Below, one piece after another: positions 17,839-23,944 of a stretch of 23,944 nt of DNA. The DNA lies in contig JANBTH010000245.1 of assembly GCA_027578815.1 (NCBI GenBank), positions 1 through 23,944 of the forward strand, read 5' to 3'. Positions within the stretch are counted from its first letter, which is position 1. Every line of letters starts with the position of its first letter. Position numbers and translations under genes: made by a program. The notes beneath the pieces were generated by a model. It saw only the letters and a list, made by a program, of their open reading frames with translations, was not told the DNA's origin and ran no database searches. The DNA comes from Coemansia sp. RSA 1804 (taxonomy: Eukaryota > Kickxellomycota > Kickxellomycetes > Kickxellales > Kickxellaceae).

Positions 17839-20124
17839 TCATTTCTCCCCTGACTGCTTCTTCTGGTACTCTTTGATTAGATCCTCCTGCACATTCTGCA
17901 GCACAGGCGAATGGCGCTTGTACTCCATCGAGAACTCGCCCTTGCCTTGCGTAGCCGAGCGCAGCTCAGTCGAGTATCCAAACATGTTGTTCAGAGGAAC
18001 CTCCGCAACGATGACGCAGTAGTCTTCCTGGGTCTCCGTATCCATGATAATGCCCTTGCGCTTGTTGAGCGATCCAAGCACATTGCCCTGAAACTCCACT
18101 GGCACAGAAATCTCGACGGTCATCACTGGCTCAAGGATACGCGGAGCACTTGCCTTCATGGCCTCGCGGAAAGCATGGTAGGTTGCTGTGCGGAATGCAA
18201 GCTCGCTTGAGTCCACAGAGTGAGCTGCACCGTCCTTGAGTACCATGCGGACGCCAACAATCGGATGGCCAACCATAAAGCCCTCACTCAGCCCATCCAT
18301 GTATCCTTTCTCACAGGCGGCCATATATTGCGTTGGGATGTTGCCACCAACAACGTTGTTCACAAACTCAAACGGTTGCTCGGCATGCTCCTCAGGATCA
18401 ATCGGCTCAATGTAGCCAGCAACGCGGCCAAACTGGCCAGCTCCTCCAGACTGCTTCTTATGAGTATAGTTGAACTCGGCGCGGCGCGTTGAGGTTTCGC
18501 GGAATGCAACCTGTGGCTTGCCAGTGACACAATCAACATTGTACTCGCGCCGCATGCGCTCGACGTAAATGTCTAGATGCAGCTCGCCCATGCCGGAGAT
18601 GATCGTCTGCTTGCTCTCTGAATCTACGTGTACGCGGAATGTGGGATCTTCTCTCTGGAACCGGTTGAGTGCCTTGGAAAAGTTAGACGAGTTCTTGTCC
18701 TTTGGCGTTAGTGATAGCGAGATTACTGGATCCGGAACGAACATGGTGCTCATCGAGCTGTTGATTGTTCCATCAGTAAATGTGTCACCAGACGCACAGT
18801 CGATTCCAAACAATGCGCATATTTCACCAGCGCCAATACTGTCAACGTCCTCCATCGAGTTCGAGTGCATGCGCACAAGTCGCGAGATCTTGACACGCTT
18901 GCCCGACTTTACATGGTATGCAAACTGGCCCTTCTCAAGGCGACCCTGATACACGCGGATGTACGTCAGCTGCCCGTATTTTCCCTCTTCAAGCTTGAAC
19001 GCAAGGCCGACAAATGGCTTGTGTGAGTACGGAACAATGTCAACAACAGCCTCGTTATTGTCAATGTCGAGCATGGTGTTCTTGACTTCTGTGGATTTCG
19101 GGAGATAGCGCACAACCGCATCCAGAAGCGACTGGATGCCCTTATCCTTGATAGCCGATCCCATCAGCACAGGCGTAAACTTGCGTGCAATTGTTGCTCT
19201 GCGGATGGCTGCGTACAGCTGGTCATCTGTGGGCTGGGTCTCCTCAATAAAGAGCTCACCCATCTCATCGTCAACATCGGCCAGCGTGGCAAACAGCTCA
19301 TTGCGAGCGTTGTTAGCAGCCTCAACAAGGTGCTCTGGAATATCCTCAAAGACAACGTCTCCGCCGCGAACACCGCGGTTGTATACAGCCTTTCTAGTCA
19401 CAACATCAATAACACCCTGGAACTCGTCTTCAGCACCAATTGGAACCTGCAAGGCAGCGGCAGGCATCTTGAGCTTGCCGCGGATCTGCTCAATAATGCG
19501 CTTTGGGTTGGCGCCAGCACGGTCCATCTTGTTGATAAACGAGATGCGCGGGACATTGTACCGGCGCATCTGGCGATCCACCGTAATTGTCTGGCTCTGC
19601 ACTCCGCTCACAGAGCAAAGGACCAGTACGGCGCCATCAAGCACACGGAGCGCACGCTCAACCTCAATTGTAAAGTCAACGTGACCCGGCGTATCAATGA
19701 TATTGAGGTTTGTCTCGCCCCATTGTGCATACGTGGCCGCCGACTGGATCGTGATACCCTTTTCGCGCTCTAGATCCATCCAGTCCATCGTTGCGCCAAC
19801 ATTGTCCTTGCCGCGTACCTCGTGGATCTCGTTGATGCGTCCCGTGTAGTACAGAATGCGTTCCGTAACCGTGGTCTTGCCAGAGTCTATGTGTGCAGAT
19901 ATACCGATATTGCGCAGCTTGTCTAGGCGTCTGATATCATTGGCATCGGGTTCATCAGCTACGTGTTGCGCAGTGGAGCTCCACCGCTTGTTTAGCAGCG
20001 CAGCAGTCAGTGATGTCTGTGTGGATGTCCCCGCTGTTGCTCCTACGCTGCTGAACATAGAAACGGTCGTTTTGGCAGTGTAGGCGCCTGCACCAAGTCG
20101 CGAGAAAAGTAGACGTGCTGCCAT
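17839..20124 (-). CDS. MEF1: Mitochondrial translation elongation factor G1
   Basis: EF-G1 (GFM1/Mef1) is the GTPase that drives ribosomal translocation in mitochondria. The product has 761 residues, the family's usual length. Residues 1-50 are Arg/Ser/Ala-rich with no acidic residue and end in KRWSS, a plausible presequence. GTPase motifs are AHIDSGKTT at 77-85 (G1), the switch II motif DTPGHVD at 144-150 (G3) and NKMD at 198-201 (G4). Domain II contains FKLEEGKYGQLTYIRVYQG. Domain IV contains THKKQSGGAGQFGRV. Domain V contains LNNMFGYSTELRSATQGKGEFSMEY in pieces typical of GFM1. The frame is uninterrupted. Its start-codon surroundings are almost identical to those of the neighbouring SET gene. 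Confidence 0.96.
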   Translation of the reverse strand: MAARLLFSRLGAGAYTAKTTVSMFSSVGATAGTSTQTSLTAALLNKRWSSTAQHVADEPDANDIRRLDKLRNIGISAHIDSGKTTVTERILYYTGRINEIHEVRGKDNVGATMDWMDLEREKGITIQSAATYAQWGETNLNIIDTPGHVDFTIEVERALRVLDGAVLVLCSVSGVQSQTITVDRQMRRYNVPRISFINKMDRAGANPKRIIEQIRGKLKMPAAALQVPIGAEDEFQGVIDVVTRKAVYNRGVRGGDVVFEDIPEHLVEAANNARNELFATLADVDDEMGELFIEETQPTDDQLYAAIRRATIARKFTPVLMGSAIKDKGIQSLLDAVVRYLPKSTEVKNTMLDIDNNEAVVDIVPYSHKPFVGLAFKLEEGKYGQLTYIRVYQGRLEKGQFAYHVKSGKRVKISRLVRMHSNSMEDVDSIGAGEICALFGIDCASGDTFTDGTINSSMSTMFVPDPVISLSLTPKDKNSSNFSKALNRFQREDPTFRVHVDSESKQTIISGMGELHLDIYVERMRREYNVDCVTGKPQVAFRETSTRRAEFNYTHKKQSGGAGQFGRVAGYIEPIDPEEHAEQPFEFVNNVVGGNIPTQYMAACEKGYMDGLSEGFMVGHPIVGVRMVLKDGAAHSVDSSELAFRTATYHAFREAMKASAPRILEPVMTVEISVPVEFQGNVLGSLNKRKGIIMDTETQEDYCVIVAEVPLNNMFGYSTELRSATQGKGEFSMEYKRHSPVLQNVQEDLIKEYQKKQSGEK

Positions 20125-20709
20125 ATTTGAATACTGACTGCAAAAAGGAAGCGACAGTGGACCCTTTAGTCGAAACTTTCAGCAATGTATAAAACGTAAA
20201 AAAAAATAATCAAGGAACAGGTAGAGACAAAAAAATAAAAGCAAAGTAGCAAGTCAACAGTTTGAATGGCTTGATCCTTTCTTATCAAAGTGCGCACGAT
20301 CTGTTGACTTTGACGATAATGTCGGTCCATCTTCTAATGTTTTTTCTTGACAGATTATCATAATTTTTTTAGTCCAAGCAGAGAAATAAATAAACTGATC
20401 CACAAATGTCAGAAACTAATTAATAACAAAATCTAATCACTATACTCGATTAACTAATCGCTGCAAGATGCAGTGTCGTGTTTTATGTGTGTGTGTGAGT
20501 GGGGGATAAAGCCGAATTAAAAGCATGTGGGAAAGGCTGGCGATAATTTTCTCCATTAAGAGTATTGAAACAGCAGGCTTGAACTCCATCCGCTTTTCTT
20601 TCTCGCTCAATTCGTCTGGCTTGTCAAACTTTTCTTCTTGTTATTGTCTATTCTTTGCTCATTGTTGTTGAGTACTTGGGGATTTTGTTTTCTTATTCAT
20701 ATTCCAGCA
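20125..20709. other. Divergent spacer between mitochondrial EF-G and the ARMC8-like gene
   Basis: This 585-base AT-rich spacer separates divergent start codons and should hold both promoters. It contains a short (TG)n run at about 20484-20497 followed by G-rich sequence, and a pyrimidine-rich segment (about 20590-20700) just before the ARMC8-like start. No gene, RNA or longer repeat was seen. Confidence 0.6.
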
Positions 20710-22767
20710 ATGACATCCACGCAGCGGCCCGCGCAATTCATAGAGCAACTTCAGTCTCCCGACCCTCTTGTGGTGTACAGTGCACTGCGGATGATTAAAA
20801 ATGCGATAATAGGAAGCAGCACCAAAAAGCTGTTGTATTTTCAACTTCAAATTATCCCGAATGTAAGCTCGTTGCTGGCCATGGACGACACCGATGTGCA
20901 AATCCGCGTTCAGGCGACCGCGATTGTCAGCAGTCTAGCGCACAAGAGCGAGGAAATCGCCAGAAACCTGCTTGACAGCGGCGTGATGACACCGCTGATG
21001 AGCCAGATAATGCCTGGCACCGATCCAGTCTTGGTGGAAGCGTCCGAGCGCGCACTCAACGCACTTTTGTCATACACATCAACAAAGATGGGCATTGAGG
21101 AACATGCCATCACAATCGTACCCTACTTGATGAGCATCATTGCTGAAACAAAGGAGAGTACCAGCGCATACGAGATGCACGCCCACGCACGCATAGAGCT
21201 GGCAGTGCAGATACTTGGCAAGCTGTGCGCAACTGAGGCGCGGCAATACATGGTTGCGAATACTGGCGTGATTGAGCTTTTGGTTCCGCTTTTGCCCTGC
21301 AACTATCCAAAGATACAGGTGGCCACACTGCAAACATTGTCAGCTCTTTCGTATGAGAACATGGAGATCTGCCGGGCATTGTCTCTGGTGTCGCACAAGG
21401 GGATGTCTCTTCCGGCAATTGTTCTTGAACTCGCACGGCACCACGACCCGGAGATACAGCTACATGCATGTTTGTGTCTGTCAAATCTCAGCAGAATGCG
21501 CGTTGCTAACGGATGGCTCAAGGATATTCAGACCGTTGCTGTGCCCGCATTAGTGAAGCTAATAAAGAACCCACAAGTCAGCAATCTGGATGCCATCCAG
21601 GCACTTGGTTATCTCTGCCACGAGGATGCAGACATTCAGGTGGCAGCAAAGAATGCCGGTGCCATTGTCGAGCTCATAAACATTTTGACTGAGATTGAGG
21701 GCCAGGAAGGTGAAGATTTTGTTGACCAAGCACACAACATCCGGGTTGCGAAAACAACGTTCCTGACACTTGGCACAATAGTCTCGACAGGCGAGGAGTG
21801 TCGGTCGAAGGCGGTGGAGTGCCATGCGTTTGTGCATCTTGTCAGAGCAATGAAGCACACGGACAATGGCGTAAAGTCGGCGGCTTGTCTTTGCACTCAG
21901 TACATTGTGCGGTCAGTGCCCATATGTCGTACCCATGTTCCAGAAAGCGGTCTGCTAAAGCCGCTGCTTGCTCTATTGCGAACGGCTCCAGCAGAGGTGC
22001 AAGTGAATGCGTCGGCTGCCCTGATCAACTTGCTGCCTGATTTTTCGCCATGCAGGAGCGAGGCGCTGAAGGAAGGAGTCGTCGATATACTTGTGACGCT
22101 GATGGAGTCCGACGTTGTGATGATCCGCCGCAATGCGTTGTGGTGCATACGGAACCTACTAGTGGGCGTTGATGACGATACGCGAAGGGAGATTATCGAG
22201 AAAATCAAGATCCAGCGCATCTACGAGCTGTCGCTGCCAGGAGTCGAGTCTGTAATTCGCGAAAAGGCAGTGGGCGTTTTGCAGAACATCACGGCAGACT
22301 CTGTGCTGGGAACCCACATGATCTTTGACACCCTTGGCAGCGACCGCGTGCTGGAGCTTCTCCATCAACTGCTTACTTCAAAGCTGGACAACTCAATCCA
22401 CACACACACGCTGTATCTGATCAACAACATTGCCGTTCGTTCGCAGCCTCACTGCGAGCTTATCGTAAAGTATTCAAAGCTGCTCCAGGCGGTTGTTGGA
22501 TACATCAACAGCTCTGTTTCAGAGGTTGCCATTGGTGCACTGTGGTGCGTGAACAGCATTGCATCCCACCGAAGGGATACCGAGGCTGAGCAGGAGGATG
22601 AGGAGACCGGTGGAATCAGTAGAAGAACGAGCAAGTACATGCCTGAGCTCGATGAGCTTGGCATACAGGCAATTCTTGAGGACATGAAGGACGACAGCAG
22701 TCTGTGCTTGAGCGTGCGCGACCGAGTGAAGAGCTGCTTGGACTATTTCAACATCCCTGCATCTTGA
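20710..22767 (+). CDS. ARMC8-like armadillo protein (Gid5/Vid28), GID/CTLH ubiquitin ligase subunit
   Basis: ARMC8, called Gid5 or Vid28 in yeast, is the armadillo scaffold that links the substrate receptor to the GID/CTLH E3 ligase. In yeast that ligase marks gluconeogenic enzymes for degradation. The product has 685 residues, near human ARMC8 (about 673). It is made almost wholly of helical armadillo repeats. The N-terminal LRMIKNAIIGSSTKKLLYFQLQIIPNVSSLL, split over two repeats, parallels human ARMC8, as do VQVNASAALINLLPDFSPCRSEALKEG and NALWCIRNLLVGV. The C-terminus, LDELGIQAILEDM then VRDRVKSCLDYF, also aligns with human. The start at 20710 (GCAATGAC) is preferred. An in-frame ATG at 20638 would add a 24-residue hydrophobic leader, unlikely for a cytosolic subunit. 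The assignment as ARMC8 rather than another armadillo protein is good but rests on remembered similarity. Confidence 0.82.
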   Translation: MTSTQRPAQFIEQLQSPDPLVVYSALRMIKNAIIGSSTKKLLYFQLQIIPNVSSLLAMDDTDVQIRVQATAIVSSLAHKSEEIARNLLDSGVMTPLMSQIMPGTDPVLVEASERALNALLSYTSTKMGIEEHAITIVPYLMSIIAETKESTSAYEMHAHARIELAVQILGKLCATEARQYMVANTGVIELLVPLLPCNYPKIQVATLQTLSALSYENMEICRALSLVSHKGMSLPAIVLELARHHDPEIQLHACLCLSNLSRMRVANGWLKDIQTVAVPALVKLIKNPQVSNLDAIQALGYLCHEDADIQVAAKNAGAIVELINILTEIEGQEGEDFVDQAHNIRVAKTTFLTLGTIVSTGEECRSKAVECHAFVHLVRAMKHTDNGVKSAACLCTQYIVRSVPICRTHVPESGLLKPLLALLRTAPAEVQVNASAALINLLPDFSPCRSEALKEGVVDILVTLMESDVVMIRRNALWCIRNLLVGVDDDTRREIIEKIKIQRIYELSLPGVESVIREKAVGVLQNITADSVLGTHMIFDTLGSDRVLELLHQLLTSKLDNSIHTHTLYLINNIAVRSQPHCELIVKYSKLLQAVVGYINSSVSEVAIGALWCVNSIASHRRDTEAEQEDEETGGISRRTSKYMPELDELGIQAILEDMKDDSSLCLSVRDRVKSCLDYFNIPAS

Positions 22768-22777
22768 TCGCCACAAG

Positions 22778-22815
22778 CACCCGTCCATCCACCCATACAT
22801 ACATTCATACATGTG
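22778..22815. repeat. CATA/CATC tetranucleotide repeat in the ARMC8-like / ALG2 spacer
   Basis: Imperfect CATC, CATA and CATT units occur just after the ARMC8-like stop codon, in the 211-base convergent spacer. They are probably part of the 3' UTR. Nothing else was seen in the spacer. Confidence 0.7.
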
Positions 22816-22978
22816 GGCGAGTGTGGTAGCAAACAACGTGTAATTTTTCTTTATCATCAAATGTGTGACTGCGAAGGCTTTATATTTTATGTACCGTTTC
22901 ATCTAAACAACCAAGACATGCAAAAAGAACAGAGCCGGCGGAAGTGGTGCTGCTGATAACAGCATTCATACTTTGGCT

Positions 22979-23944
22979 CTAGAGCCAGTAGGCTAGAAGA
23001 ATTGTGAAGCCAGCAGTGAAGATGATAAAAAGCGTCATAAGAAAGCCAAAGACATAAGAGGAGGATGTTGGGTGGAGAACAGTCTCCAGCATAATATACT
23101 CGAGCTTCTCCCCGAACTTGTCCAGACTAAACTCGTCTTTGACCCTTTCATGGCCAGCATCAGCCATTGCCTGCCACCTGGCATTGTCCATGGTCAGCAC
23201 CTTTGCCAGTGCCATGGCAAACTCCTGTCTGTCGGGCTCGCACAGATATCCCGTTTTCCCGTTCTGGATGGTCTCGCGCGGTCCGCCCGAGTTGACAGCA
23301 ATGACGGGCGTTTTTGTGTACATTGCCTCGAGCGGAACGATTCCCAGATGCTCGTTTGTTGGCGTGTACAGCACACACCTTGCGACCGACAGCAGATGCG
23401 TCCTCTGATTCTCGGTGAACGAGGGGAGGAAAAGAACATCAACCGAAGCGAGCTTGTCTGAGCTGCTGCTGCTGCTGCTGCTGTTGGGATCTGAGCCTGT
23501 GCTGTCACCGCCAAGCATGTCAAAGATGGTTGGGGTTCTGACGGCGTCCTCTGGAAGAAGCCGGCGGTTCTCTGCAGAAATGCCCTGGGGCGCCAGAACC
23601 TGTGCGCGGAGCCCCAGCTTCTTGGCATGCGCGTAAAGCTCCTTCAGATGCTCCACGTTCTCAGCAGCACGCGGATCCCACCCGCCAGCAACCACCAGAC
23701 AGAACCGCCCGCTGCTGCTGATTGGCCCAGACTTCTCAGAATCCACCAGTGGCTTGTTGGGTTCCTGGATCCCAGAAGAGCTGTTGTGGTGCATCCTCGA
23801 CACAAACACGCTGAATGCATCGATAGCAAGACCAATGTCCTTTTTGCGCTCGAAGCGGTTGATCGATAGAACAAGCTGTTTCGTAGTCTGCAGCATGCTC
23901 AGTGCTGGGTCCTCGTTATCCACGGGAACATCGTACTTTTGCAG
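22979..23944 (-). CDS. ALG2: ALG2 alpha-1,3/1,6-mannosyltransferase, N-terminal part outside the window
   Basis: ALG2 adds the second and third mannoses to the dolichol-linked oligosaccharide on the cytosolic face of the ER, using GDP-mannose. The gene runs off the right edge. The visible 321 codons begin LQKYDVPVDNEDPALS, and the GTG at 23923 is an internal Val codon, not a start. VLSINRFERKKDIGLAIDAF, FCLVVAGGWDPRAAENVEH, CVLYTPTNEHLGIVPLEAMY and PVIAVNSGGPRE match the GT4 domain of ALG2. The catalytic EX7E motif is present as EHLGIVPLE. A non-conserved insert of about 35 residues with eight serines precedes VDVLFLPSFTENQRTHLL. The last 28 residues form a hydrophobic C-terminal membrane segment (YVFGFLMTLFIIF to ILLAYWL), as in fungal ALG2. 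Confidence 0.93.
   Translation of the reverse strand: MQKYDVPVDNEDPALSMLQTTKQLVLSINRFERKKDIGLAIDAFSVFVSRMHHNSSSGIQEPNKPLVDSEKSGPISSSGRFCLVVAGGWDPRAAENVEHLKELYAHAKKLGLRAQVLAPQGISAENRRLLPEDAVRTPTIFDMLGGDSTGSDPNSSSSSSSSDKLASVDVLFLPSFTENQRTHLLSVARCVLYTPTNEHLGIVPLEAMYTKTPVIAVNSGGPRETIQNGKTGYLCEPDRQEFAMALAKVLTMDNARWQAMADAGHERVKDEFSLDKFGEKLEYIMLETVLHPTSSSYVFGFLMTLFIIFTAGFTILLAYWL
23462..23482 (-). repeat. (AGC)7 serine-coding microsatellite in ALG2
   Basis: Seven perfect GCT units on the plus strand read as seven AGC serine codons, followed by a TCA serine, inside a poorly conserved insert of the GT4 domain. The perfect repeat suggests recent expansion or ongoing length change. Confidence 0.95.

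Noticed and set aside
1..23944. A coherent novel gene system or defence island
   Set aside because: All genes belong to well-known eukaryotic housekeeping families on both strands, with no shared operon structure, mobile element or cluster of unknown proteins.

Overview
The window is a stretch of nuclear DNA from a eukaryote, most likely a fungus. It carries eleven protein-coding genes, ten of them readable to a recognisable housekeeping family across nearly their whole length and the rightmost cut by the window edge. Genes are compact, mostly without introns, and separated by AT-rich spacers of 170 to 980 bases. The visible introns have GTAAGT-like donors and, in several cases, TACTAAT or GCTAAC branch-site sequences. 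An L-type cyclin, NKAP, SET and an ARMC8-like (Gid5/Vid28) subunit, combined with few introns and a PMC1-type ATPase, point to an early-diverging fungus rather than a budding yeast. Kickxellomycotina would be my guess, but that is inference from gene content and style, not from a marker gene.

Layout from left to right. 1-3578 (+): Ca2+-transporting P2B ATPase, 5' end outside the window, interrupted by a 627-base intron. 3933-5072 (+): cyclin L. 5241-6776 (-): mitochondrial phenylalanyl-tRNA synthetase. 7656-9347 (+): membrane-anchored ubiquitin-specific protease resembling USP30/Ubp1. 9677-10411 (+): proteasome subunit alpha 2. 10793-11542 (-): mitochondrial GrpE. 11913-13292 (+): NKAP, an RS-rich splicing-associated protein. 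14276-14923 (-): ribosomal protein uL16 (RPL10). 15874-17323 (-): a five-exon SET/TAF-I histone chaperone with exons of 22 and 29 bases. 17839-20124 (-): mitochondrial EF-G1. 20710-22767 (+): ARMC8-like armadillo protein of the GID/CTLH ubiquitin ligase. 22979-23944 (-): ALG2 mannosyltransferase, N-terminal half outside the window.

The genes do not form an operon or a recognisable cluster. Loose themes are mitochondrial protein synthesis and folding (PheRS, EF-G1, GrpE), protein turnover (USP, proteasome alpha 2, GID subunit) and splicing or chromatin (cyclin L, NKAP, SET), which is ordinary for random eukaryotic gene order. I see no transposon, CRISPR array, tRNA, rRNA, toxin or viral remnant.

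I did not find a convincing undescribed system. The observations most worth checking are the SET micro-exons, the near-identical 21-base sequences around the start codons of SET and EF-G1, the USP30-like Cys-His-Ser arrangement in the protease, and a Tyr-to-His change in a normally invariant position of proteasome alpha 2.
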